From positions 1,761-65,760 of the forward strand of contig VZRG01001521.1 of the NCBI GenBank assembly GCA_013397435.1: a DNA stretch of 64,000 nt. Reading direction: 5' to 3'. Positions 36,856 to 51,000 of the stretch are shown piece by piece. Below the pieces are notes generated by a model. That model was not told the DNA's origin. It saw only the letters and a list, made by a program, of their open reading frames with translations, and did no database searches. Origin of the DNA: Erythrocercus mccallii (lineage: Eukaryota; Chordata; Aves; Passeriformes; Dicruridae). Each line of letters starts with the position of its first letter. The first letter of the stretch is position 1. The translations under genes were made by a program, and so were the position numbers.

Positions 36856-39800
36856 CTAAGGAATATAAAGGCACAATAATATTTCAAAATGGTTTCAAAA
36901 CACCAGGTGTTCAGAAGCTAAAGTTTCTAAAATCACTGTCTTCTGCATCACTTTCCCAGGGAACGGAATTTGAGGAGTCTCTTAGAAAGCTGTTGTGTTG
37001 TACCTGTGTTGGCAGGTATCTAGAAGAGAACATGTCAGTATGTAGAATAAATGTAGGAGGGGCCCTGCAAAGAACGTGTCTGTTACACTAGCACAAGTTG
37101 TGCAGAGGAGAATATGTTCCTGTAGGGTTTTTCTTGGGCCTCTAAGTGTCCAGTAAGCATTTCTTTGGTTACCTAGATCGAATGCAGGAGCTCTAAGCAC
37201 TGTAGAGATTGCTGAAGTGACATTGCTGCCACCAAACAGAGAGGACCTGGATAAAAGAATCCATAAAAAAGGTTTGTGTTGTCACTTCACCTCTGAAGCA
37301 GCTGGTGGTGTGAGGAGCATTAGTGTGGTTTCACATCTGAGCTTCCCAGTATCTGATAGCTTGGGTGTTGATGAAATAAGGTTGACATGACCTGCTTGTG
37401 AGGCTGTTTTCACTTCACTCTCCCATCAGGTGTCGTGGGGTATATGGGAGGTCAAGGTTGTAAACCTTCAGCAGAGGTTTCACAGCTTCTCCTGAAAAGT
37501 TACCAAATGAATAAAAATTGCTATTTACCGGGTTTCTAATCTTCAGAATAGCATTAGTTGTAGCTCTCATCTGTTACTTTAGTAGGAATATGTAAATTCA
37601 TCTTGATTTCAAGAGTGGGACAAAGACTTCACAAGGCCACAGAGAACTGCTTGGAATCAGACCGGCTGGACATGGGGTAAGTGGGATGTGTTGCTCCTCA
37701 GGTTTTCCTTTTGTGCAAGAAGAATGATGATACTTGATTCATCTGTGAAACACTGTGCTCTCGTGAGGAGCATCATGTGTGTGATACTCTCCCTTCAGCA
37801 AGCGATGGACCTGAGGTAGGTGTGTGTATTTGCACCTAAGTGGTTTTGCTCAGGGATGACTGACATGACATACATGATATGCAGGTATGCAGTGGTGTGG
37901 CACTGAGTGCCATATGCCCTTTATAGCCTTACCCAGCCTCTGTTAAGCCATAGTTTGGTTTTCCCACAAAAAGTGGCATTTGCTCCTTAGAAGGTCCGTT
38001 GTGGAGACACTGGCTTTTGCCTCATCACTTTTGTCATTTTATTTTTGTGTCCAATCTGATAAGGCTGATAAACCTGCAAGCAGTGTGTGAGGAGAATTTC
38101 CTGGCATGAGCGGAGGAATTGCTGAGATTGTTATCATTTTGTACTACAGAAGCACCCTGTTTTATTTATACACTGTTTGTCCTCAGTTTCATTATGAGCC
38201 AAGAGGAAAAAAGACTTTCCCTTCAAGTGGTTGCTTGTATAACCATTCATACTATGGGCGTGCGGACGCCTTGATACTTCAGCCAAATACTTTTCTGCCC
38301 TAGCAGTGCTTGTGACGATGCTCTCCTTCCCTCCACCCCCAGCCTGGCACACACATTGTGTACTCATGGTTGGAGGATGCTTTCATCCTTGTACTAAATG
38401 TCCATTTGAGCCTGAGCTATCCAGCTTTTCCTTTAAACTGCAGGTTTGCTTTCCTGACTTTGTGGGCATGACTTTGCATGAAGGCTGTGGCTTAAACTGT
38501 TCCAGATGTGGTGGAGTCAATGCTGACCATCAGATGAGTGCTGCCAGTGTTTATGCTGTTCAGGAAAAAGCCAGCAGGAAACATTCTGTGAGGAGGGTTT
38601 TAACTTAAGTGTTTGCAAGAAACAGCAACAGCTTCAGTTTTTGTGGTGTTTTTGTTGTTTGGTTTTTTTTTTCTTTTTCTTTTTAAAGGATTTTTAGCTT
38701 CATCTTGACTCCTTACTTCAAGAAGTCTTAATCTATATGCTGGGTCACCTCAACTAGATTTTTGTTTGCTTGTTTGTTTTGTTACATCGGAGAGTATATG
38801 AAAAGAAGGGGAAAAGTGCTTGTAAGTAGTTCCAGCACAAACTTCAAAAGAGCTTTTTCCAAGACTGGTATCTGTGTCACTTTAAGACCTTCTTAAATTC
38901 TCAGGTGTCTGGTATCTCTGGCTGGAATTTAAGATTGGCACCAGCTCCAGAGATACAGTTGCCCAGAGAGGTTGAGCACTGCCCTGAAGCACTACTTGGC
39001 TGCAGCCCTTGGTGGATGCCTTGGAAGTCACTTTCCAGCAGGTCATCACTTGCTGCCCTATGTGCTTCACAAGCACTGGTGCCCTCCAGAGCTTGTCCTG
39101 CTTTGTGGCAGTTTTAACTTTTTCACAAAGGTTCCATTTCTAATCCTGATGCTCCTCCAAGGACCACTGCCACCTCATGAAGCAGCCTGAGATGGTCTGA
39201 GGCTCTGTGCCTCAATCTTCCTTTGTTTCGTTGGGGATACCTATTGTAGGTGGAAAGAGAGGGGATTAGGCAAAAGAGTTGATCCCCATTTCAGACTGGG
39301 CAGAGAATGGATCTAGTGGCCAACCTGCCCTGTGGTTAGAGAGCTCTTACTACCCTCCTTTAGCCAGAAGTCTGGGGTTGACAGGAGAGAATCTGACTTG
39401 GCTCCTGCCTGAGTAAGCCAACAGACCAAATCCCTCCATCCTAATAGGGCCAGTTCTGGCATCCCCCTCATCATGCACAAGGAAAGAGATTGTGCCCATC
39501 TGCCTTGGTTAATGGAACAGGGCTCTCCTCAGGCTGCCTTTTTCTGGAGTATAGAGATAATATCTGCACCCGTATCATGAGCAATTTGCACTCTGAGCAG
39601 TGAGCTGCCTTCAGTTTTGTGTAAGGAGAATTTCTGCAGTATAATTGCCCCCCTCAGATTGTTTCAAAGGGCTCCTTTTGGTTTTCTCAAGACACTGTCT
39701 AGTCTTACTATGTCCATTTTAACTTGACTCAGTAATAGCTTATCATTTGTTGTGGTACAGCAAGTTTTGCCAAAAATAACTAAGCAATTAACTAATCAGT

Positions 39801-41308
39801 AACAATCAAGTAGACACTGATCAACACTATGCTTCAGACTTGCTCACAGTCTTTTAAATCAGCATCTCCACTCAAAGATCTATTCATTGCCCTTAGTCGT
39901 ATGGTCCTCAGTGTTAAATCATGACTTTGCTTTTCTGTTGGGAGATACCCTAATTAACAGCAGAAATGAATGCTTAAGCCAAGTAATTAGATTCTCTCCT
40001 TCAAGTTTAGTCATCACTTCTCTGCAGGGACGTGTTCTTCCCTTTCCTTCTGGCACACTGTTTCTTAGTGAAAAGTTTGTTTGTGGCCATCTTTGCTGTT
40101 CAAACAGTTTTTCTCTTCCATCCTGCAATGATTAGAAACCTTATGGAATTAGAAACATTTCCTTTCATTCTCTTTTAATTTTCATCTCTGTATGTTATTT
40201 TAAAACCTCTTTCTTTAGCAAGTATTTAAACTGGATTAGACATCTATGATCATCAGATGACTGAGCCCACAGCAACCATTCTGCTGGCTGTCAAATTGAT
40301 GACAAGGGTGAGCAATGCATGCCCTTCTAGCTGTCCCTCCCTGCACTGCCTCTCTCTTGACAAAATTGCCTTTTGCACTTGCTTTGCTGTTTTATTTGAG
40401 TTTTGTTTGTGCTAATTACAGTTTTTCCCAGAACTGCAGACGTACATATCTGAATCATTTTATCTTGGGAAATTGAGAAACCTTTTGGTTTTCTATTTGA
40501 ACAGCATGAAATTTTTTGGGACCACCTTCCACAACGTAAGTCCAGGTCTCAGCTCTTTTATCTAAAGGTTGTGGAACCAAAGAGTTGGTTGTGACACCAC
40601 CTATAATGAAAGTGAGAGGATGAAAATATTAAATGTGGTTAAAATGCCACTCAGCAAAGCTTGGACTACTGTGGTGAACTGGGTGATGAAAGTAGCTACC
40701 TGGAGGTGTGGTTGCATCTTTACCAAGGAGTGTGCCAATGTGAGGGCTTCCAGGAATGGTGAACTTTCAGCAGAACAGTGCCCTGCTCCTCTCTCTCCTA
40801 GGGGCTGCAAAATAATGCACCTCACCATTTATTCAGATTCCAAGGATTGTAGGGTTGTCTACCAAGTGAAAAGTCTGTGGAAGTGGATGTTGCTCCTGTA
40901 AAAATGATGTTGTGACTGTGTGTAGTGAACATGTGCTTTAATAGATACATACCTTTTACGGTTAATTATCTGAAAAATTTCAAGCTTATTGAAGTTGTAC
41001 TTTGGGAGAATCTTTCTCTGTGCCAAGCCAATCTCTTTGCATGGATGAGGAAAAGACTGAAAGACTTGAGGCAAATGCCTTCACATAAAGGTTTTTGAGC
41101 TAATCAAAATACGCAAAAGAAGTTTAAAACTTTCTTACAATGTGTTTATGTACAGAACGACCTTCCAAACCTGTATCTTCATTCTGCAGCTTACTTAACT
41201 TCTGCATATGTATCTCTGTCATGTCCCCACCCAGAACTTACTGTGCAGTTGTTGGTCAGCATAGACATTAGGTGAAAGTTAGAAGGTGTGCATGTGTGCG
41301 ATGGGTTA

Positions 41309-41415
41309 TAGAATCATAGGATATGATTGAGTTGGAAGTGACCCATCAGGATCATTGCATCCCAGCTCCTGTTTAGGTCAACAGGTATTGGAACCCAGGT
41401 TAAAAATGACAGGGC
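41309..41415 (-). mobile_element. CR1 LINE 3' end fragment, reverse orientation
   Basis: The + strand starts with agaatcataggatatgattg, then agttggaagtgaccca, then atcaggatcattgcatcccagctcc. This is the reverse complement of a CR1 3' end of the subfamily that reads gagttggaagggaccca. The terminal 75 bases are clear and the remainder is eroded. Confidence 0.88.
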
Positions 41416-42687
41416 TGGGATTCCTCCTGTATAAGATCCATACCTGGATCAGCACATCACCTGCAATTTTTTATAGGTGAGCTTGTAGATCTAGAAATAC
41501 AGAATTTGAAGCTGGAGGTTTTATTAATTTATGTATTTTGTCTTGATTCAATTGCTTTATTCTACAGTGATTAAATGCTGTTGTGTGAGATGAGAAATTA
41601 GTATGAGTTTACAACGGGGACCTAAGGGAAAGCTGTGAGGGGCTGTTTGGATTTATTGTGAAAACTTGAGCAGGTAGACTCAGAAACAGTGGACTGGGTT
41701 AGGCAGCGCTGCCTGTGTGATGGGGGCTGGGAAGCATTCATGGAATACCTTGTGGAATGCACCCCCCAGCCCTAGCTCTCCACTCAGCCAGCCTGTCAAA
41801 TTATTGCAGTTTTTGAGCTGTATTTGAATGTTGTTTGCACAGAAGATACAACATGGGAAGGTGGCCACAGATAGTGCAGGCTCACCTCTTTCCTCAAAAT
41901 GTCCCACAGCATGGCTGTGAGGCCACAGCTGCTGCATTGGACCCACTCTGTAAGGCCACAGTCCTCCAAGAACACAGCTGTGCTTTGTTCCATGTTGGCA
42001 TTAGGTCACTGCTCCAAATAAGAGATTTCTTGTTGTGTATTTGTGGAAAGAAATTTTGAGTCTCCTTTATTCCTTGCTTACTGCATCTGGCTTGGGATCC
42101 AGTTCTGTTTGGTGTCCTGTTATGCTGCCTGTGTGCTCACCCTCTGTCCTATTATCACGTTGTGTGTGGGCTGACTCAGCTCTTGGTCATCAGCAGCCAG
42201 CCTGGGAGAGCATGCTGGCATTCCCTTTTGCTCCCAGGTCTTCCATGCGTATTTAGAGTCAAACTTTTTTAGGATGAGACGTGGTCACCCTAGATCATGT
42301 TTGCCAAAAGCCATCCTACGTGGCCATGGCAAAGGCCTCACACTCAACTCGTGCTGTGGCACTATTGAGAGGGCCAAAGTTCAGCCTGCCAACTACCAGC
42401 GAGGGAAATCAGCTGCAGGGATGTCCCAGGTAACTGCCCATTGTACAAGTATCCCAATATTTGTTGTATCAGGACACACCCCAAAGAGTTTTGATCGCAA
42501 TCCCAGCAATTGCTTGTGCAACAGAAAGGCTCTTCAGCTTCTCAGAGATGATTAAGATGGGCCGTGTGAACACAGAGCATGGTAATTCACTTACATGTGT
42601 TGTCACTTGAATGAGGTCCTATGTGTCTCTGTGCCTGTGTGTACAATTGTGACTAAAAACGTAGACATATTTAAAAACTAACTTGGA

Positions 42688-42711
42688 TTTGTTTGTTTGT
42701 TTGTTTGTTTG
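42688..42711 (+). repeat. (TTTG)n microsatellite
   Basis: An uninterrupted run of six TTTG units lies in intergenic DNA. Confidence 0.92.
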
Positions 42712-45700
42712 AAGCCAGCATGGAGACCACTGTAAGTAGTTCACTGCCTTTTCATTCCTATCATGATTGTTGAAATTTAAATAGACCAGACCTGCTGTTC
42801 TGATGATGATGCTTGGTCATTGGGATTTCTCGTGGTTTTGGTTTGGTTTTTTCTGTGTTTTTTTCTTTTAGAGTTGTTTGGTTTTAAGTCTATTTAGTTA
42901 AAGATTTATGTAGAATTTACTTTGCCCAAAGCTGTTAAATGAATACATAGGAGAAAGCCTGTAGAAACGGTTCTTTTAATATTACAAATTAGTATACATT
43001 ATGACATTAGTGTTTTACACTGCAAACTGGGACATACCCACGTTCCCATTCATAATGGGAGTACTCATTTTGGGATGAAATCTCCTATTTATACTAGTTC
43101 ATTATATGAAACAGTAATGTCCCTGAATGGCAACACCTGAAAGATCTATCGTGTGAAGAGACACATTAGAACTAGTGAGAGTACTCTAGTGTTTGAGCTG
43201 TAGAACATAAAGAAAAGTCTATTAACCAAAGAATTCTTCTGTTATCAGAGCTAGAGATAATGGTCAGAATATGCATAATATTTATATTAATTTTTTGTGA
43301 TAATGAAGTCAGACTGATCTATCATTTATGACTTCTGAGTACAAAAATTCCCAATAGTGTGTTTTTCAAATTTGACAGGGTTTTTTTGAAAATAAAAATT
43401 TAAAGCAATCTGCATTATTTGCAGACTTTTAAAGTCTCTCCTGAAGCCAGAGAGGCCTAAAAATACTGAATTCATCACATAAAAATTATATTTGTCTCCA
43501 GGCTTGATACCTTGAAGAGCAGAATCTCGCTAATGAAACTAAAAGATATTCTTACAGATTGGCTGAATGCTTTGAAGTAGAGGAGAAAATATTCTGCTAA
43601 GTGTGGAGATAAGCAGAGATGTAGTGCTGGTGTAGGATTGCCATTGGCTCTCTTATGGTGGCTACATGAGCTAAATGCTGTCAACAGCTTTCTTCTGTTT
43701 CTCTGAATTCAGAGATAACTCAAATCCACTAACACCCAAGCTTCTTTGAGAAACTTTAACAGCTGCTGGGGACTGCTGGATGTGTGCAGACTTTATTGCT
43801 CCAGCAAAGTCAGTCTGTTACCACGATGCTCTGGGGAACTTCCCTCCCCTTGGTGCCTTGGAACAAAAAGCTCCAAGTTTTCTTTGCCTGCTGGCTGTGT
43901 GATTCTAGCAGAGTAAAATCAGATGCAATTTCGCTCTTAATTTTCTCCCTTGATACTGCCTCTGAAATGATATCTGATCCACAGAGCAGGTACAGGACAG
44001 TTTTCTTCTCTGTGGTGTGTCTGCTGTAAGCCTCTGAGTGATCATCCTGCCGTGAAGGTTTCATGCTGGCCCCATCCAAGGAGTTCCCAGATGCATGTCG
44101 GGAAACAAGTCAAGCACAAGACTTTGCTTCACTGCTCTCCGTGTCATGGGAGCCTTGAGCCAGTTGCTGTTAAAGGCTCTCTCGGCTTGATTTAGGAATT
44201 TATTTCAACAGGGTTTTTTTTGCTGCTTCCCAACTTCCGTGCATTTATTCTATTCTTTAGAAAATTGTAATTCTATCAGTAAGTTTTGTTCCCCCTTTAA
44301 ATTAGAAAGGAGGGGATAGATGACATCAGGGCTTGCTAAATGGACATTTCGCATGGGTATGAACACATCACAGGTCCAAAGCCTGCCCTGAGAGTGAAGG
44401 TCTTAAAGTCACATCTATAACACATATATGATTCATGGCTAATGAATTTTATAGTACAGACTTTTAATATTGGAACCTAAATTTGTCAAAACCCATCATT
44501 TCCCTTTCAGTTGAACACATACAGCTGTTGCAAACGCTGCTGCATGCTGGTACCAAAAAATACCACGTTTTTCTTCTACAGTTTGAACGGGAAATAATTG
44601 TGGTTTCTCAGATCCCACTTTGAAGCAGTGGGTTTTTATAGCTGGCTGACTTTAATAACTGTAATTGTACATGCAGTCCTGCTCCAGCTGTGCACTGGGC
44701 ACCATGAGTCACTGTCCAAACCCATCCCTTAGGCTGAAACTGATCTTACAGAGATGATTCTAAAATACTCCTCTGTATCTTCTGCTCCATTATTGGGATG
44801 ACCCCTTCTGGTCAGGCAGCTATGTTGTGGCCATTTTAGATGGTTTTCCTGGAGTTTGCATAGGCATATCCTACATTGCAGGCTCCCAAGTCAGACCTGG
44901 GAGCAGAAGAGCAGGCTGTCCCCAGGGAGCAGTGGCCTGGCCAGGGATGGTGATCTCATCCTGGATCATAACAGACAAAACAAAACGTGTGGGCCACTGT
45001 GTTTGTCACCAGTGTCATCCTGGACCTTCTCCTGAGGGCACATGCTAGCCTGGGTAGCCTTCTCACCACTGCTGCTTGTCCCCTTGTGCCTCTTTGCTCT
45101 GCTTCTTGTTGCTGTCACAAGTTAATTTGCTATAAACATTAACCAAGAAATCCAGGAATTTGTTCTCTTTGTCAAAAGAAGCCACAATTTAAATGCTGTT
45201 GTATTACATTGTTATAAATCATACCAGGCTCTATAAATTCCTTTTCATCTGCAAAACTCAGATCAGTTTATTAAATAGCTCAGTGTTGCCTGGTGTGGCT
45301 GTAAAAAATAAAGAAACTGAGACAGAAAAGTGACATTCACTTCATCTTGCTGAGTGGCCCATAAGAGAGCTGTGGGTTTATTCACTTCCAGCTCTCTTTG
45401 CAGCAGCTTTTGCCATGCTGTAAATAAAGTCCAAATACTTAAATATTTTTAAAATTCCTTTAAAATAATTATAATAAATGCCTTCCTATTTCATAAATTT
45501 CCTGCCCACATAGCATATTTACATATTACATGTAGCTGGAAGGTATAATTAGAGATCCCTGTTCAGGCACCTGACTCATAGCACCTTTAGCTTGCCACCA
45601 TAAATAGGCATGTTCAGCTGAGACTGCTCGTGACGTGATGCCTCAGCCTGTGCATAGAAGGCGCTCTCTGCTACTGATCTCTAGGGCAGATTTCAAACTC

Positions 45701-47960
45701 AGACTTCATTTCCATAGCAAAAGGCTGTTTGACTGATTCCCAGCAGATGTTTGCACAGGCTTTGGTCCTCAGCTACTGCTGGTCTCATCAGGTGAGGTGA
45801 AGGTCGCCTTCAAGTCCAAGCAGCCATAGGACATCCTCTAAGTGAAGCGTGGTGAGACCCGGGACCGGTCTGTGTCAGCTTTGCTGGAGACCAGCTGCTC
45901 ATGCTCTGCTCTGAGGGGTGCTTGGTGGCAAAGCACTGGGTCTGTGCAAACCATGGGTCTGTGCCATACTGAGAAATCAGGCACTTGGGTCTGACTTACT
46001 TATGTTCTCTTGGCATGCAGGAGGTGGGGAAAGAGCTGTCTGAAGGTATCTCAAGGAGCTACGTCTGCAAATGCACTCTGTAGTGCTACAACTGCCTGTA
46101 GCAGGTATTTGAACTTGCAAATACAGGACTTTGTCCAAGAAATGTCAAATCTCCCTTGCCTAAGATGGGAACATGGCTGAGGTGCTGTGTGGATTATCTG
46201 ATGCTTTGGGAAGTCCTTGACTGTATGTGTGTGAATTGTACTAGCTGAATAGGATGGTTTTCCAGCAGGATCAGACTTGGGCAAATCCACTGTGCAGCCA
46301 TGAGCAGTATCCGGAGAAAGACTTCCCAAAATTCTTATAATACCCTTAGTGGTAGCAGGTTACGTGGACTATAACATATATGTACCCTGGATTCCCATTT
46401 TCCTGGTAAGCCTGAGTGTATTTACTGCATAGGGGTTCCAGTTACTGCTGGACACACTCTGAAGTCCAGGGAAAACATGGAACAATAACTCTGAGTGGGA
46501 AAAAGATACACTCAGCATTCTCCAGGAAAAAATTACAGTTTGCCTCTAAGTCCAACCCAGTGTCCGCACTTGTTAAAAGGCCAGTCCCATACACTTTCCT
46601 GGGTGGTGTGAAATTGTATAGTTCATCAGGTCTGATCCAGTCTGTAAAGAAATGTTTAGTGTAGACTCTCAAGAGATTATCAGCAGTCCTGAAAGGTTGC
46701 TGAGCTTGATGTCTCTCAATTGACAGAATGAATCCACATAGGACGCAGAGCAGGATGTGGTTTCTCAAGCAGAATAGTGACATTCTTGAAGGAGACTACA
46801 GACAGAGGGAATCTTAATTTTAGTTATTGAACACAGAAACATCTGCTTATGAAACTCTTAGAAGGGAAGATGAACATGGTCACTCTGTGCAGTCCTTTGT
46901 TGAAGCATTAACTCAAGTTGTCCTTCAAACAGCCAAGTGGCACCAAGTGTCACCTGGAAAAATTAAGTACTGGGAGACTTTACACTCACAAATGGCTTGA
47001 CCTTGTATCACAGTCTCCAAAGCTGCACATGGAAGTCAAGGGATTTCTCTAACATTAGAAGGGTATTTGTTGGGTCTCAAATGATGGGATTTTGCAGATG
47101 AGCAGACTATCCAATGAACGATATAACAAAATTTTGTCTAGCAAAAACTGCTGCCCACACTTAAAAATATCTACCAAATCCTCTTCCCATTAAAACAGTC
47201 TTGTTAAAATTGTCTGTTCCAAACAGGACAATATTATACTGTTCTTGGTTATGTGGTTTTCCTCCTCAGATTTCTGTGAAAGCATGTGTTTCAGAAAGCA
47301 TATCAAAATTGTCTCATGGGCAAAATCATGTAAACATTAAGCGTGTAATTTTCTTGATATCCTCTGCAAAATGGCTGGCCATGCTGCCTTAACCATTCAG
47401 AGGCATGAGAGGAAAAAAGGATTTTGCAGGCACTCCAAGCCTGGGTGTGTGGAAGAGCTGAGATGAGCCTGTGGCTCTGCAGTCACCCAAATGCTTTTTA
47501 TGTTGCAGTTTCCTCAATTGAGAGGCAATTACTTTGTAAAGTATCTGGATTCTGCTAATGAACAATATAACACAAGGTCCATGGGTATGGCTGGGTTCGC
47601 CCATACCTGTTCCAGCCATGTTCCTATTGTGATGCACAATCCTGGTTCATGCTCCTGGGAAGAGCATCCTGCGGCACTGCAGGTGGGAAGATTCTCTCTT
47701 GCACTGACTCCACATTGAGCTCTTTCTTTTTAATACAGCTAGTGCACTTAAGGAGGACAAGCTCACTTCTTCCTTGCCTGGCTGTTCAAGGTGAATCACT
47801 AACCAAGCACTTGAGTGACAAACCAAAATTGTTCGTTGAGTGCCTTTTGCAGTCGGCATGGACACTTTGCCTTCTGCAGGAGTTATGGTTTCCTTCTGCC
47901 GTGGAACGAAAGCCCCAGAGATGCCCTCTATTCTGCACCGTGCTTTAACCAGACCCGAAG

Positions 47961-48039
47961 TATGTATATAATAATACATAGATCTATATATATCTACATA
48001 TATATATGTAGTGAAGTATATAATCTATATAGATATAGG
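47961..48039. repeat. AT-rich dyad-containing simple repeat
   Basis: About 80 bases consist of tata, catata and gatctata units on both strands, with several short self-complementary blocks. It is low-complexity sequence, prone to cruciform formation and length change. Confidence 0.8.
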
Positions 48040-51000
48040 ACTTAGTATTATATCTAAGTTCTGTGTTGCTCCTGCTTTATGGGTGAGGAAAGGGGATGGT
48101 TTACATATCCTGAACAAAGAAGTTAACTTTTCCTTGTACTCTTCCTTTGTAGCCTGTCGAGTCTTTTGGGGAGAGGAATTACAATCCTTCTCCTAGCAGC
48201 ACTTCATGAAGTGAAATCATTCTCTAGGATGACGATATGCCAGTTCTCAGTATATGGACATGAGTTCTGAGATCCCACACATGGATACACAAAAGGACTA
48301 CATGGTGTGCTGAAGATTGGGGAGAAGATACCCTTGTGTGAAAGGTGGAACTTTTTTTTCTAATGGCTGCTTCGAGTGTTTCTTCCATAGATCTTTTTCA
48401 TTGTCTTAAAACTATTTCCTTGATGTGCTGGGCTGTAAATCCTTGAAGGAATAGCATGGTCTAGGTGGAGGTTGGTTGGCTTTGTCCTTTTTCTATGAGC
48501 CAAGACAGAAGAATTACTGAAAGTATTGTAACTATCAATCAGGTGAGTGCTTTCCTTGTAAATCCATAAATCCTCTTAACCCTATTTGTAAGAGATGAAT
48601 GGGAGCCTGCAGCCCACCTACTCATGTCACTCCCATTCACACCAGAGAATCAAATCAGCAAATCAGTAAATACTGATTTCTCCCTGTTTTCTGCAAGACC
48701 ATTTATCTGCCAGTGTTCAAACTGCATTTCCATGACATAAGAATAATTGTCTGGATAATTAACTAATACAGTTGAAACACATCAGTTTGAGCAGATGTTC
48801 TTGTCTGTGCTTTTAACATGAATGGCCTTGACTGCAGCAAAGTCAGTGGCACCTGAATGCAAGGGCTTGGGTTTGTCAAGTTTTGTAGAATGATGCCATA
48901 TATTTATATTTCTTTCAGAAACTCTCCTTACACTGCACACAAACCTCATTCAGAGGGTTTTACTGAGACAGCACATTCAAGCCTTCATTATTAGGGGATG
49001 TCTGGAATGCCATTGTCTGTTTGACATTAATGCTTCCATCTATGTATTGTAATTGCCCTGATTTACTTGGTTGCAGTTTGTTTTCGGCAGTGTCCTCGTG
49101 CCTGCTCAGCACTTGTGATGCTGATGTTGAACCTGGGCTGTGTGGCAGATGGGGCTGTCTTGTTTCAGAAAAATATGGGAATATGTGGAGATGTCAGATG
49201 GTCTCTCCACTCACCCTTGGCTCTGTAATTTTGTCATCCAGCCATGGAGGACCTGTGCAGGCACAACGGGCCAAGGCAATGGATGAGCACAAGCTGCAAC
49301 TCTGCAGGCGATAGGGACGTCTTGCCCACAGCAGAAACAGCAAGTAACTGCAGTTCTCAAAAGTCTTTACTGGGTCCTTAACTGCAATATTTGCTTGTTC
49401 TGAATCTGGCCAAATTTAGGTAGGTTTTAGTAGGGTTAGACACATTTCTACCACAAAGGTCACCTCTCCACCAAATTTCAAAATTTCCCTTCTAAGGCTA
49501 GAGATCCTCATATAAAAGGTTGTCTGGATTTATTTAACATGTGCCAAGCAGTATATTTTTCCTTTAATAATATTCCTGGAAATGGCTGAACTGTTTTGGC
49601 TAAAGCAGATGCTGAACTGTTTGGAAGGAAATCTCAGTGCTAAAGTTTTTTCAAAGTAGAGTAACATGCCATTTTGGTGACAAGTGGGGAAGGCTGAGCA
49701 CCATGGCAGCAGGGAGAGGAGGTGGCACTGCTGGTCAGCAAACCGAGGAAACCAAGTGCTCCTTTTAGGAAACTGCCAGCTTGAAGCCAGTGAGAAACAT
49801 CCTTGGGCTCCTGCACTCTGAGTTTTGTATGTTCACCTTAAATAGTGAAAAGGCATCAGTGCTACTCTTTCAGCTGCCTTGAACTGCTTAAATATGTAGT
49901 TTAAATCACCCAGGCTCCTTTCTCCCCACCTGTACTGCTCCTGGGCTTAAGGCTGGATCCATATATGGAATCTATAGTTATGTATTGGAGTTTGGCCTGA
50001 AGTAATTTGTATTGCCAACTTGGAACTTCTTTTCCACCTTGGAAGTCCATCTGCAGAACCCCTCAGTGCCAGACAAGAGTGTCACTCATAGATATTTCAC
50101 CGTGTAGTTATATCTTTTGTGTTAAAGCCTTACAGAGCTGTGATGTGAATGATGACAAGGCTCCATTCTTCTTCTTTGCTCTGTGCCATCTCCCTTCTCC
50201 GTATTTTAGGACCCAAGTAAAAGGGACATAAAGCCTCTGTTCTGCTTCCTGGTTGTATATGATCCTTTATTACATAAATGGGCTGGGAAAAGCTCTGGCA
50301 TGCCACACCAAGTTGGCTTTGTTTCAGACAATACTATTATTTTGGGGGTAGACATGAAGTTCCTGTCTCTAGAATTGAAAATGAGTATAAGAATGACTGA
50401 ACAAACAAACCTGTTACACTCTTAAAAATTGTGTGGCTATTGACCTCAGCACCCCAAGCTGGATTTTCATGCTCTTTCCAAGTTCTTGCTGTGCATGTGC
50501 TTTCCGTGCCCTCACTTACTACTCAGACTTTTAAAAAAAAATTATACTGGTACCAGAGCATGGTCCCAGCACTTCTATGCACTGCAGAACTGTGAATATC
50601 TCTTTTTATGGATACAATGTGTGCATGCTGCGGCTTTGAGCATAGGGTACATCAGTGTTAGAATGAGGCTAATAATAGCCTCTAAAGATAATTTGAGAAG
50701 TTGCTTACCTTTCCCTAGGGAACAGGACATATCTGTGTATTTCCACCTTCAGATGCACAACCCACTTGTGGGCTTGACTGCATAGCAAATACAGTGTGAG
50801 AGTCATCCTTGCTTATGTAGATTTTTTTTTTTCTTCCTGTCCTTTATGTTTTGTTTTTCCCTTTCAGTCACTTTCTGCTTGTTTTCTCTGAGGCTAGTGA
50901 TTTCTTGGCAAGTTATTGCTCATAACCAAAGAAAGGTAGTGGGTAAGCAGCAACTGCTCTCTTAGGTAGCCCAAGCTGACCCTGCCACTGCTTTGGTAGG

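Larger units (their letters stand above)
31131..41308. other. Non-coding DNA downstream of SOCS5
   Basis: This region is AT-rich with no recognisable protein exon on either strand. It may include longer SOCS5 3'UTR forms. It holds a TATTTAAG-type minisatellite (36791-36855), a small GC-richer patch (about 35505-35660) followed by an AATAAA at 35850-35855, and T-rich low-complexity tracts near 38640-38690 and 38760. The 133-codon minus frame at 34730-35131 has no family resemblance. Confidence 0.6.

Noticed and set aside
38940..38985. ttgcccagagaggttgagca, resembling a CR1 block
   Set aside because: Only about 20 bases match and neighbouring CR1 blocks are absent.
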